Origin: Bimuria novae-zelandiae CBS 107.79
Taxonomy: Eukaryota > Ascomycota > Dothideomycetes > Pleosporales > Didymosphaeriaceae
DNA length: 64,000 bases
Direction of reading: 5' to 3'
Assembly (NCBI GenBank): GCA_010015655.1
Contig: ML976698.1
Span: 300,282-364,281 of the forward strand
The notes under the pieces are model-generated. The model saw nothing but the letters and a program-made list of their open reading frames with translations, was not told the origin of the DNA and did no database searches. This document shows positions 20,877-32,233 of the stretch, one piece after another. How positions within the stretch are numbered: the stretch's first letter is position 1; every line of letters starts with the position of its first letter. A program made the translations under genes and the position numbers.

Positions 20877-22190
20877 CAAGGGGGGTGAATAATCGGATTG
20901 TTTTGTGGGTCCGGTACGCCCGGGCCATAGAACCTCATCGAGCCTTCCACGTAAGCTGTATTTTCTCATACAAATACGAACTTTTTCAGAACGCCGGATG
21001 TCTCAGCATGCTCTCGCGGAAAAATGCCCAAAACACCTCAACATCGACTCACACATACGGAACGCGCTCACATCCACGCCCTACGCTATGAGGCAGGCTG
21101 GCCCTACAAACGAATCTCTGAGAAGCTCGGCATACCCTATAATACAGTAAGGCACTGCGCACAGAGCCGCGTTACTCCCACAAAGCCTACAGGTCGTCGC
21201 CCTAGCCGGCGCCCTCTATTTGATACGCCTACAAAATGCCGCCTAATCGATCATGCTACTGCTAATCGTGAGCAACGTCTTAAGCCTCTACACCAAATCG
21301 CTCAAGAACTTGGGATCCAGTGCCATCCAAGGACTCTCTCAAAGGCCTTCTCCTCTCAGCACTATTACCGACGTGTCGCTACTGAGAAACCTTGGCTCAA
21401 CGAGATCCACACACAAAAAAGGTTATTCTGGAGCAACCTTGCGGTCGAATGGCCAGCCAGCGTGTGGGCTCGAATAATATGGAGCGATGAGGCTACATTT
21501 ACTATGGGTAGAGGGAAGTTGTACGTTACCCGCCAACCTGAGGAGAAATTCTTACCCGACTACTACGTCCCTAAATTTAAAGGCTACGCCAGCTTATTTG
21601 TATGGGCCTATATTAGCGGTGACGGTAGTAAGGGTTCTCTATTAATCTGGGATTAAGAGCTGTAGGGAAACTTTAACTCTCTTTCATACACACAGCGCGT
21701 ATGGCCATATATCGAGGCCTTTAGGCAAGAGCATGAGCTTTTCAGAATAGGCCTTGGTAATAGCTTTCTTATGCAGGATGGAGCAAGCAGCCATACAGCC
21801 AAAACTACTAAGAAATTATTCTATGAGAAGGCTCTTCACCTGCTATGGTAGCCCCCGAACTCACCAGATCTGAATCCCATCGAAAATGTATGGCGATTAC
21901 TCAAAAGTAGAGTGCGAAAACGATATCCTACTACTAAAGAGGACCTCAGGCGATGTATTGAGGAAAAATGGGCTCGAATTACTCCTCAGGAAATCAGGAA
22001 ATATACATCCAATATGAATGAGCGTTGTAGAGCTGTAATTTCTGCTCAGGGAGGGCACACGCCATACTGAGCCATTTGCGCGGTAATTTTTTGTATATAA
22101 TACAGTACAAAATCATGACTAGTTCTATGAGCTTCTATGGCCCCAGCTCCGGAGAGACCCACATAACAATCCGATTATTCACCCCCCTTG
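20877..22190 (+). mobile_element. Tc1/mariner element, 1.3 kb, nearly complete
   Basis: The inverted repeats begin CAAGGGGGGTGAATAATCGG at both ends and extend about 33 bp (GATTGTTTTGTGGGT left, GATTGTTATGTGGGT right). TA flanks both ends (20875-20876, 22191-22192), the hallmark of this superfamily. One transposase frame fills the interior and carries only three stops, so this copy is much less mutated than its neighbours. Confidence 0.92.
21024..22070 (+). pseudogene. Mariner transposase with three stops
   Basis: About 348 codons from ATG 21024 to TGA 22068-22070. An N-terminal helix-turn-helix region (ALRYEAGWPYKRISEKLGIP) is followed by the catalytic domain: IIWSDEATFTMGRGKLYV holds the first Asp, FLMQDGASSHTAK the second, and PPNSPDLNPIENVWRLLKSR the final acidic residue. 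Stops are TAA 21654-21656, TAG 21663-21665 and TAG 21849-21851. By alignment to the family, the last two replace Trp and the first most simply replaces Gln, all single C:G to T:A changes at CpA. Confidence 0.9.
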
Positions 22191-22192
22191 TA

Positions 22193-22989
22193 TTACGCAA
22201 ATCTCCCCTCCGCCAGCGGGCGCCATCATACGATGATTCCTCGGCGAGTCCTATCCTGTTTCGGACAACTCATCCGCGGCTGCGAAAGCTTAGCGAATGG
22301 CCATCATGCCCGAAGTCACTGTTAGCCCACCACTCCGCACCAATCTATCTTGATCATCAAAAGCAAATCTTTGGTCGCTCGTCACTTCCTTACTAGTTGA
22401 CTAACTCCTTTCAGGCTTCTTAGGTATCGACGTCGCATCTGCTGTACCTGTCAACCTTCCCTAAGCGCTCTCCTTAACTACGCAGCGTCATCTGAACAGG
22501 CGCCACGGCAAGGTGCTGTCAAATCAGGATCCTACTCGCATACGATGGAGCCCGCGTCGCTCGCGATATCGCCCCTGCTAGCGACATTGAGTTATCGGGA
22601 GGCCGAAGACTTTGTGAGGCGGACAATCGCCAAAGATTGCTGATGGCAGCGGCAACAACTGCTCATACGCAAAGCATTGGTGGAATCGCTTGCTAGCAAT
22701 ACCCAAGGCGTCCGTCGCCCGAGACACGGGTACGTTAAAGATCATAGTGACTGGCATCGTTAGCGGTGACTATCTTTGGCGATGGTGGGGGAGGTCTACC
22801 GCTAAAGACAGCTATCGCCAGCGATGTCAGTTGCCCGCATGCTCTGGCGACAGCCACATCCAGCGACTGCAGCGAACCACATCTCCAGCGACTGGCGACG
22901 GTCCCAACTCGAGCGACCCACATCTCTGGCGACAGCCACTGAGTGTATCAAAGTGAGTGATGTATGTATTACTCATTGTATAGTAAGCC
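22193..22989. other. Non-coding spacer rich in GCGAC/GGCGA words
   Basis: No gene seen. From about 22520 to 22940 the words GCGAC and TGGCGAC recur irregularly (CTGGCGACAGCCAC twice, CAGCGACTG, CAGCGACTGGCGAC). This looks like a degenerate short-period repeat rather than coding sequence. Confidence 0.4.
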
Positions 22990-23402
22990 GGGGAGATCTA
23001 ACGTATATATCCTCAGTCCCTCCCGTGGTGCGACGCTCTGTATCACGACACTGTGGTGTTGCTGGTGATATGGCCGCTGGCGATGGGCAAGGAATCGGTC
23101 GCCAGAGTTATAGATCGCTCGAATATTTTGATAAGTGATTCCGAGAGTGCTAGTCTATATGACTTCACTGCAAGCTGACACACATCGCGTGGCGTCCTCA
23201 CCCCAGCATGCAACAGATCTTGGTCAGCACCGCGTTATTCAACATGGTCGCGGCAGTCGTTCGTCGCTGAAAATCAGGATCTTTTGGTCGCTGAAGATCA
23301 GTATTGTGAGAAGTGATTGTTTGTGTTAAGATACCACAGGGTTTAGACACAAATGTGTCGCATTACGGAAAGGATTGAGGATATATACGTTAGCTCTCCC
23401 CC
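22990..23402. mobile_element. Candidate MITE with ~45-bp inverted repeats
   Basis: The left end reads GGGGAGATCTAACGTATA and the right end is its imperfect reverse complement (TATACGTTAGCTCTCCCC). Matching continues inward through TATCCTCAGTCC. The 413-bp interior has no reading frame of note. I found no clear target duplication, so the class is open. Confidence 0.55.
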
Positions 23403-23600
23403 ATGTTCGTTTCATTGTTCTATCAAAGTCTGGAGGAATTTAACATATGCATTCTCAGTCTGAGGTATAGTGGAAAAATCGCGTTTCGCAACTCTGCTCA
23501 AACAAGCACTGCATACTATGATGTTCAACAACCGGATTCTAAGCAGTAAGGGAATGCACCCTGGATATGGACTTGTGGTACTCGAGATACAAAATGTATC

Positions 23601-26600
23601 GTGTCCAATTATGCGATAACCCAGCGCAGCGGTTGCGCAAGGGTGGGAGGACACGCATGCAAGTTTCGGATCAACCAACACGCTGGGATGGATGCGGAGG
23701 GCGCTCAACGTCTGCGAGCATTGCGCTCAACCATCTCAGTTTGTAATCTCACTCAACGTCTGCGGGAAATGGCTCTGCGGGTTGGTGCACTTACGGAGAA
23801 TATAGCTTTGTTGGCATTATGCGCCACTACATTCGAACCCGTGAAAGAGGAAACACTACAACTGAAAAGTCCTGAAATCGATGGCTATATGCTCTCACTG
23901 CATCACGAGCAACGAACCACCGAAGCATTCGCCGTTCTTCTAGCAAATACAGATGATCCTAGCGCGGTTGGAGCGATCTGCGTCGAAGAACAACACGATC
24001 CTATCGGACTCTTGGTCAGAACAGCCGTGAACTCGGGCAGTCAGAAGGAGAGGATGACAAACTTTGAAAGAATAGCTCGCGCTCTGGAGAGCTGTACTAT
24101 AGGCACGCTCGCTTGCTTGGCCTAACTCCAGACCTGCCAACAATCAAGCCGCTAACAAGCGCTTGATTGTTTGGCTTGAGCTTGGCTTGGTTCTATTAAT
24201 CCAAGCTAACGTGTAGTAATTTGCTAACAAGCCAAGCTAAGGAGGGAAGGCTTGATTGTTTAGCTTGTTAAGCTTAATAAAAAGTAGGTAGTAGAGTGGT
24301 TTTAGGCTAAGTTTAGTAACTTTTTTAAGGCTGCTATATAGACAATCTTGCGACACTTTTCTAGTGTTGTACTAGTATAGTAGTTAGCTTATTAATAGCT
24401 AAGTTACTTACTAGTACTAGTAAGCGGCTAGCCACCTCTAGTAGTACGCGTTTTTAGCTATTACTTTGTCTCTTTAGCTACACTAAGCTTATTTATTATG
24501 CTACTAAAGTAGTTAAAACACGCGCGTAATAGCGCTATAATCTCTAAGCTATATAAACGCGCTAAAATAGCTACTTAAGGCACGTCTACCTAGCTAATTA
24601 AGCTAGATAATACGTAATTAACGCTGTTATAGCGCCTATCGCCGCGAGCTACTTTTAAGTTGTAATTCTGCAAGTTATAGAGTAAGGATAGCATCGTCCC
24701 GCCTACTAAGGGTAGCGACGCTGTAATAATAGCTATAATAGACGTTAAAGAGCCTGCTAAAGGTGCTAATAAGGATAGTAATAAGAGCCTAGACGCGCAC
24801 CTAGAGGACGACTTTAATAGGCTTAATTTTAAGCGTATACTAAAATATATAAAGCTGTTAGCGATATAGCGCGCAAATAGGAGCTAAGTATACCTTTATA
24901 GGTACTATGTTACGCTACTTAAGGAGCTAAATTAGCTCTTCTTTATCTATTAATACTACTATTAGTATAAGATTATAGACGCTGGAGGCGCAGGCATATA
25001 TAAGATAACGCTATTAATATTAATAATAGCCCGCCACCTAAGCTAGAAAAAGCGCGGTTATGGCTATCTACCGCTAGGAAAAGAAGTAGAGAAGCGCGAG
25101 ATAAGCCACCTACGCTAAGTCCTTATAAGTAATAAAATTAGCGTCTCTTAAGATATCGCTAATAAGCTTAGTAGTTTTAATACTTAGCACTTTAGGCTTG
25201 CTGCCATTAGTTAGCTTATTAAGAATAATTACCTGTTAAGAGAGTTTAAGTTACTAGTATTTCGATAACTAATTATAGCTACTAACCTAAAAGCTAAAGC
25301 TACGTTATAGTCCTCTCGCACGAGCGTCTTAGGCTTTATTTTATAACTTTATAACTACCTAAAGCCTTAGGTAGTCTTAGAGCTGTCCTAGGCGCTAAGT
25401 AAGATCTATCTTAGCTTTAATAGCTAGACGATAAAGGGCGGTAAGCGCGGGTTTTTAGGTATTATTACCTACTTTATTAGTAAGCGTAGTAAGCTTTAGG
25501 ATTTACTTATAGCGCTGCCGCTGCTAGCAGGCGCTTATAGTAGCGAGAGGATAGTAGAGGTTATTAGCTAAATAATATAGTAGTTTAGCATTAACCCGCT
25601 TAATATTAGTTACTTCGTACTTAATAACGTAAGTAATAACGACGCTACTATCTATAAGTTAGCGTAAGAGATAGGTTTTAACGCGCCTTATTACTGCCTC
25701 CGCTATAGCTCTTATACTTTTAACCTTATTAGCTAGACTCTGCTTTAGGGCAAAGAAGCTAATGCTTTTAATAATAACGCTAGTAAGCTTACTAAAGAGA
25801 GTAAGTTTATAACTAAGTAGAGGCGCGACGGCCTGCTAGGCGTTTTATTAAACGTTATTAACTATATTAAAACGCTACAATAGTATGCGCTTTTTACTAA
25901 CTTTTAGCGTCTCTTACACCGCGACCTACCTGCTAGCGCGATAGCTAAAGACTATAAAATACTTAAGCCTATTAAGCCTATTATTACGCGCTAGAACTCC
26001 TACTACTCTTGCTTTAAGCGCGCTATTAAGCTGTAGCCTACTATTGCTACGTACGCTAATTATCACATAAAACGTATCTATAATAAGGACACGTACGCCA
26101 TAACTTAGGGTAATAAGCTACTAGAGGCGCAGCCATGGATGCGATCTAACGGGCTCTCAGCACATGACTAGGTGGTTGTTACTAAGTACATGGACGCTCT
26201 AAGGCCACTGAAAGCGGCAATAAAGCGCCTAGAGGGACGCGGCTAAGGCGGACATTTTAGCGCAATTACTAAGATTATTCTAGTCTTTAAGCATATTTTA
26301 ATATACTACAAGCAGCGCGTTAAAGCCTAAAAGGCTATTAACTATAACGCGCATAATAAAGCGCCCGAAGACTACTTTACTACTAATCTACGCGTAGCCT
26401 AGGCGAAAGCTAACGCTTACTCCGCTAAGCTTGACTACTCTCTAGCCTACTACGCTGCTACGATCCTTTATCCCTACTACAAAACATACTGCGACGTCGC
26501 CTGGAGCGACAAACCTAGGTAGCTTAAGGAGAACAACCGCGCGTTTCGCGCGCTTTGGGCGGAGTATAACACCTTACCGCCTGTACGTCGGCGCCCCGCG

Positions 26601-27791
26601 GTGCTCCCCAACGACATAGACGACGCGATTAAGAGCCTTATTAATCCTAACATAACTAGTAACATTAATATTAAGCTAGATAAGTTTAAGTAATAGCGGA
26701 GAAGCAAGCCGCGCGCTAAGAAAGGTACTAAGTATATAAATAACTTTATAAAATACTAAGTAACGTTGCGCGATTAATACCCTGCCCTTAGTAAACTTAT
26801 ACTTAACGTACTTTCTATTCTAGTATTAAGCTATAAGTGTAAGCGCATGTTTAGTAAGCTTAGCGATTTTTTTAAGCCTTAGCAACGCTTTATAGGACCT
26901 TATTTATTAGTAGCTATATAATATATACGACGTTGGCAGAAAGCGGGTTTAGGCAGTAATAACTAGCTTAAGGAGGTAGTAATAAGCACTATAAAAATAG
27001 ACTTGCTATACAGCATGTGCAGCGAGGATTTAGGCAGTAAGTAATTACTATATAAGGCGGTCTAACTTATATAGTATAATTAAGTTGTTTATTAAGCTCT
27101 AATCTAAGCTATTAAAAAAAAGCTTGTTAGGCCTAACAAGCCAAGCCTCATGACTCCAAAACAAGCCTCAAGCCAAGCCGAAGGCCACGGCTTGTTTGGC
27201 TTGATTGTTGGCATGTCTGCCTAACTCAAGCTTTCTACTCACAACGCTGCAGCGCGAGATGAAGATGGCTTTTTCCGAGAAATCATAGCTGCCTGCCAAC
27301 CACGACTGCTGGGTCGACTTCGTTCATCCCATGCGAAATCCTACCGTAAAGCTGGTAGACCGGCGATTATCTCAAGATTATGAGAAGGGGTAAAGCTCCT
27401 GAACAAGCTTCGGAATAGGCCGCCTGGACTTGCCTATGTGCAGAGCCAGACCGATTTGTTAGAGGGGGAATTCAAAAGGCTAGAGGCCCTGTCATCTGCG
27501 GAAGCTCGTTCAGAGCCGGGGAGGGAGTGCCTCGAAGTCATCCTCTGCAGCATCGAACAAATTCTGGTATCCTCTAACGTTGAAGCTCTCTTGGAGCTTA
27601 TACCCAAGGAAACTCCCGGATGGCCCAAACCAGCTGCCCCAAGTTCGAACTCCTATTTACTTTTGAGGATGTATAGCCTCCCACAAGTTGTAATCCCCGA
27701 GTTACTACGTGCATGGGCCCAATCCAATCGGGGTTCGCCTCAGCCAATACCATCAGGGTTAGCCTCAGCCCCCAGGATCCACCCGCATTAG
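23601..27791 (+). pseudogene. Unknown protein gene interrupted by a hAT transposon
   Basis: Coding-like sequence runs from about 23601 (first ATG 23688, MDAEGAQRLRALRS) to the hAT insertion at 24129. It resumes in the same frame at 27228 and ends at TAG near 27791. Removing the element and one 8-bp duplication leaves a frame of roughly 360 codons broken by two stops, TAA inside the duplicated CCTAACTC and TGA at 27381-27383. The flanking residues look coding (RRNEDGFF-like: NAAARDEDGFFREIIAACQP; then EGVKLLNKLRNRPPGLAYV). The protein is acidic and helical with no motif, signal peptide or membrane segment that I recognise. Both copies of the duplication carry the TAA, so that stop may predate the insertion, or the reading frame there may have been spliced. 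Confidence 0.55.
24129..27219 (+). mobile_element. hAT DNA transposon, RIP-mutated
   Basis: The 8-bp target duplication CCTAACTC (24121-24128 and 27220-27227) and inverted ends CAGACCTGCCAACAATCAAG / CAGACATGCCAACAATCAAG fit hAT. The subterminal regions are full of CAAGCC/GGCTTG words in both orientations, typical hAT transposase-binding arrays. Inside, the plus-strand frame from about 24840 to 26690 reads as a hAT transposase with many stops: IDAGGAGIYKITLL, GYGYLPLGKEVEKREISHL, SKIYLSFNS (catalytic region), and the C-terminal ILYPYYKTYCDVAW. It interrupts a host gene. Confidence 0.9.
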
Positions 27792-27794
27792 TGA

Positions 27795-27802
27795 ATATAT
27801 AA
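27795..27802 (+). promoter_or_regulatory. TATA box of the NADAR gene
   Basis: ATATATAA about 106 bp upstream of the ATG at 27908 and directly after the preceding frame. Position and sequence fit a fungal TATA element. Confidence 0.5.
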
Positions 27803-27907
27803 TACGGCGCGGTTCTACCCGCGCCACTCTAGGCCCCAGCGCGGTGATTTCCACATCTTTCTCCTACCTTCCTGTCGCATCGCAGTGCTCGCAAGAATCT
27901 TCTCAGA

Positions 27908-28774
27908 ATGCCCAAAGCCAAACGAAAAGCCGTTTCCAAAGGGAAAATGGAGACCAGAAGCAAAAGCGCCGCTAAAGGCAAAGATGCCACCAGTTCGGAA
28001 AATACACCTAAGCGAAAACCGACACCGAAAGCGAAGAAGGGGGCCCGCTCAAAGGACGACGAGGAGCCCAAAATCAGAGTGGTGATTCCCAAGACGTCGC
28101 GCAGGCCTCCATTCTTCTACTCTACAGATCCAGACAGCGAGGGAGGCTTTCTTTCGCCGTGGTACACGTGCCCTTTCCAGTATGGGAGCAGGGGGAAATT
28201 TGTCTCTGCTGGCCAGTTGATCACGGCCTTGAGGGCACAGATAGCCCGCGATATGGTATGCATGCTCGGCACCTATCATCGATATAATTCCATGACCAAC
28301 CCATCGCAGGAATCGTATGAGAAGATCCTCGCCGCGACAAGCGAGGAAGAAATCAAGGCTCTAGCCGACAATATCAAGGACATGCCCATGGAGAAATGGG
28401 TCAAATGTATGTTTTCCCTCGCCTCACAGATTAGACATGGTCAACTCTGTATGTATGATGTCACAAGGTGACACCCAGCAGATCCAGATTATACTGAGCA
28501 CATCTACGCTGCCAACCTCCACAAATTTCTCCACAGCGACCAGAGCGAGGATCTCTTGAATCGGCTCGCCAAACTTGGGGACCGCGAACTGGTCTTTGCT
28601 GATCCCACAGATAGCTATCTGGGCATCGGGCTCGATGCAGAAGAAGCCAAAACCGCGGATAGGGAATCATGGGGAAGGAATTCACACGGCAAGTCATTTG
28701 AGAGGCTGAGGGAAAAAATTAGGAATCCTTATTCACCAAAGCTATTTGAGAGGCCGTATGATACTATGTGGTAA
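27908..28774 (+). pseudogene. NADAR-domain protein with one in-frame stop
   Basis: NADAR domains (YbiA-like, DUF1768) bind NAD/ADP-ribose; some members cleave ADP-ribosyl-guanine or related N-glycosidic bonds. A Lys-rich N-terminus (MPKAKRKAVSKGKM, KPTPKAKKGAR), possibly a nuclear signal, precedes the domain: FFYSTDPDSEGGFLSPWYTC is the family entry motif, then SYEKILAATSEEEIKALADN. After TGA at 28469-28471 the same frame goes on with LAKLGDRELVFADPTDSYLG, GIGLDAEEA and ESWGRNSHGKSFERLREKIR, the rest of the domain. The frame is therefore one NADAR protein of about 288 residues, cut at residue 187. No intron of reasonable size removes the TGA. The truncated product would lack the WG-N-LG motif. 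Confidence 0.8.
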
Positions 28775-30035
28775 GGGAAGACGCATTGGGTTCGCTTGGG
28801 TTGCTATAGCTTGTAAGGTTGCTCGACAAAGCAAATGGGGGTCTACCAGTCTACGCTGTTTCTATATCTTCTCCTGGAGTGCTCTAAAAAATCATAGGCC
28901 ACACGTGCATTTGTGGCAGTGCAGTTCAGCTCATCTTGTTTATAATGATATTAACCTCGCCTAGTAATGAAACTCCCCATGTACAAATTACAATATAGCA
29001 ATCACATCACGAAGAGTGAGTAGGGCGGGTCTCTACATAGACAGGGCCTATGTTTTGAGGCGACACCTTCGTTTTTTTTCCGATGCTACCTACATATGGT
29101 ACTTTGTATCTAACCAACAAAAGGGAAGACTGTAGGCCGGGTTCATGGCACCACACCGTGAGCGAAAATCAAATGACATGAGATTCTTACGAAACGACTT
29201 TTTCGTTGTTTTGTAGAGACAGGGCGTCTGCTATTGGGCTACATCTTTTTGAGAAGCTACTTGGCGTAAAAATTAAACCAGAAGACCGGAAAACTGTGAA
29301 TCTCACACGCGCTCCTATATTCGAGAATAGTCAAGCGTAAAGTCACACAATGCCAGTGGGTTTTCATGCACGTAAGCAGATATTCGGTCATGTCGAATCG
29401 AGAAAGTGGCAGTCAGATGCCCGGTAACATAATGTTTCATGTTCTAAGCGACCAACCGCACCTCATTCACGCATGCATGATGTGGTGCACCCTGGCGAGT
29501 AACACTGCTACCCAGTGTTACTCATCATCGTTGAGAGTTTGTAAAGGATGCGTAGAGTCACGGACATGGTGACATCCAGGCCGGTGAAAAAGATACATAC
29601 TGGTACAGAGAAGGCACGATAGACGAATCACTGCCACCACCACAATCGTCCCTAAACAGGCACTCTCTGACTGGATTGTCCGGAGGATCAACTTGACCCA
29701 GCCCTGGAGGTGAGAGCGGCACAACACCCTCCCGGGGAGTTGGGGTGCATAGTGATTAAGGCAGAGGGGATCGGAGATCAATGCTGAAACCGAAGGCCTG
29801 GGAAACACCAAGCCAACGCTGACCCGCGCAGTAGGAAAGGTGAGCTTACATGTACGTCCAAAAAAAGGCTGATTGAAGGCCGGCGAACACTCGAACCCGT
29901 TGTGCTCACTGAGACTTCTGTACAGGTCCGTAACGTCCACAATGTCCGGACTGTGCCGCTTTCTGGGTTTGACTCTGCGCACAAACCAAGGCGCAATGCT
30001 CCGTCCTAAATCTCCAAGGACACTTACACAGGAGG
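28775..30035. other. Spacer without recognisable genes
   Basis: Short frames only, none with motifs. Contains the upstream region of the secreted-protein gene. Confidence 0.4.
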
Positions 30036-30037
30036 GG

Positions 30038-30045
30038 TATATAAT
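30038..30045 (+). promoter_or_regulatory. TATA box of the secreted-protein gene
   Basis: TATATAAT about 175 bp upstream of the preferred start at 30220. The distance supports that start over the earlier in-frame codon at 30061, which would leave almost no leader. Confidence 0.5.
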
Positions 30046-30219
30046 CTCTAGTGGCCACACATGTTACAATGCCAGGCATACAGCTTCGATTCATTCGCTT
30101 TCGTTAACTTTCACTTTCATTATCTTCAGTACCAGTCACTCATTCATGGCTTCAAGCGCCAATCACTCGTTGGTCGATTAAAGCGCCAGTCATTCGTTGA
30201 TTTATTGGATTACAGCACT

Positions 30220-31619
30220 ATGCGTGCTGGCACCTTGCTGCTAGCCTTCACGGCCAGCATCATCCTCGGTACTGCGAACATTGTATCCAATGGAGGTGCA
30301 GACTACTCGAAGCCTAAACTTTTACCCGCGGCCGGTACGCCTGATGTTACTAGCACGGTTGACATCTTCGATGCAGTCTTGCCCCGTGGTCTGGGACTTG
30401 CTCCAGCCTCGACGAATGGAGCACTCGGGGCAAACCTGATCGACGAAAGCAGCTTGGAAAAGAGAAGGGGAAGATCTGGAAGTCGTGGTGGTAGATCGAG
30501 AGGTGGAAGGACTAGAAAGACCAGGCCGCGCAAGAAGAAGACGACGACGCGCAAGAAGAAGACAACGGGGAAGAAGAAGACGACTGGAAAGAATAAGACA
30601 ACTGGAAACAAGAAGATGACTGGGACAAAGAAGTGCACTGCTGCAATGAAGAAGGCCGGCAAATGCAAGACTAAGTGCACTGCTGCAATGGAGAAGGCCG
30701 GCAAGTGCAAGACTAATAACTGCCCTAAGAAGGTCACGTCGAAGGCCAAAGCGAAAGCTAAATCCCACGCCCGCGACTTTGATCCCGTTGAGGTCCTTCA
30801 CCCCGACTTTGATCTCGTTGCTCGCGCACCAACTAAGGGTGCGCAATCCGGCGGAAGTTGCGAAATTCCGAAGTGTCAACCGCAGATGGATCACCCCGGC
30901 GAAGACCAATGCTGGGAGTGGGTTGACCACCCCAAATTCGTACCGTGTGACAAACTCAGCAAGTACACTGTAGACGTAAGTAGGACAATGTTTACTGTGC
31001 ATTGAAACACTTGTTAACCTTTTCGATAGTGGTTTGTAAAGGAAGCAGGGCACAAGAAGCCAAGCGCCGATAAATGTCTTTTCTACACAAGCGGTCTGTC
31101 CACGATCGCCGAAAAGTTCGCCAAGGAACACGGTCTAACCACTATCTGGGCACGTATCGATCTTCTCTACTGCTTTGCACACGGGCTAGACGATATAGAC
31201 TAACTTGTGACTTTTAGGATATTTGGGGTGGCGAATTGATGACAGACAAGGACAAGGGAAATGTCATTACTAACAAGATGCGGTGCATCATTGGGCCCAA
31301 CATCGGGGGGTCCAGAAACCCAGTCCGGCAAAAGTACTTCGAGACCATGTCTACAGCTATGGCTACTCTGTGCAGCGGCCAAGTCACCTTCATGGACAGG
31401 AACTTGAAGGTAAATACATACATGCGAGTCAAGCAAGCCGGTATTTGGGGCCATCAAGAGTTCCCAACACTAAGGTCGGGCGGAAAGGTCTCGCGGATCG
31501 ACGCAATTGGAATGCATACCGATCCTGACACCCAAGTCCGTTGGGATTACTGGTGGAAGAAAGGTATGAACACCTGGCCTAACGAGGCCACTAAGCCTGA
31601 TGGCCTCAAAGAGCTTTAA
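30220..31619 (+). CDS. Secreted, probably Kex2-processed Lys/Thr-rich protein (three exons)
   Basis: Proposed exons: 30220-30975, 31030-31149, 31218-31619 (425 aa). MRAGTLLLAFTASIILGTAN is a signal peptide. A pro-region follows and ends in SSLEKR, a Kex2 site. Next comes a basic segment of RGG and KKTTGKK-type repeats with two copies of CTAAMxKAGKCKT. HARDFDPVE and LVARAP are further possible cleavage points. The C-terminal ~180 residues form a Cys/Trp-containing globular domain (CLFYTSGLSTIAEKFAKEHG; YFETMSTAMATLCSGQV) that I cannot assign to a named family. Intron 1 is canonical (GTAAGT to GATAG, 54 nt). Intron 2 has a GACTAAC branch site and TTTTAG acceptor, but only a GC donor (GCACGT at 31150) keeps the frame. 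A secreted effector-like or cell-surface role is inference. Confidence 0.7.
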
Positions 31620-32233
31620 GCGCCATCTAAGACCTAGTCCATTTGGTATGTTGGTGGTTTGTTACTGTACAGATTGTTCATTCAGTGGTCTGGTGGTTTA
31701 GTGTTGTATTCCTAGTTAGATGGTTCATTTCTCGACGCGTAGCCGGCTACGTCTACTTATAGAATTCTTTCCCATACCCTGCTTGATTATCAATACTTGA
31801 TGCACTCGCAACCGCGAGCTGAAATGTATTGCAGGGGTAACAAGGTCTAAATCTACTACATATGTTCCTTCCCAGGTTCTTACTTGAATTATTACTCTAA
31901 AGGAGATAACTTAAGAACTAGTACTAACATAGGGAATCTATAACCATAGTACATATCTTTTCAACATGAAAGCAAGACTTGTAGTTGTATTAGATAGTAT
32001 ACCTTACAGTAGTACTAATATAGATAGCATACAGTAGTACTAATATAGATAGCATACAGTAGTACTACTATGGATATCATAGAGTAAGTTAGATCTCTAT
32101 TTTGGCATCGCTAAGGGGATAACGATTGATGTGTTATCGAGCGATACAGCTTACTTAGCACCATCTCCATCCTTCGAACACGAATGTCCACTGTGGTTCC
32201 GGGCCGCATGTATCTCTCATTTGCCAATATGAG
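31620..32233. other. 3' spacer with a short tandem repeat
   Basis: Downstream region of the secreted-protein gene and of the leftward BTB pseudogene. No gene seen. Confidence 0.5.
31992..32071. repeat. 25-bp tandem repeat, three units
   Basis: Units of AGATAGCATACAGTAGTACT plus AATAT: one 30-nt variant (31992-32021), then 32022-32046 and 32047-32071. Non-coding. Confidence 0.8.

Noticed and set aside
30303..31131. Long minus-strand reading frames opposite the secreted-protein gene
   Set aside because: They are shadows of the repetitive Lys/Arg codons on the plus strand; no motif or own promoter.
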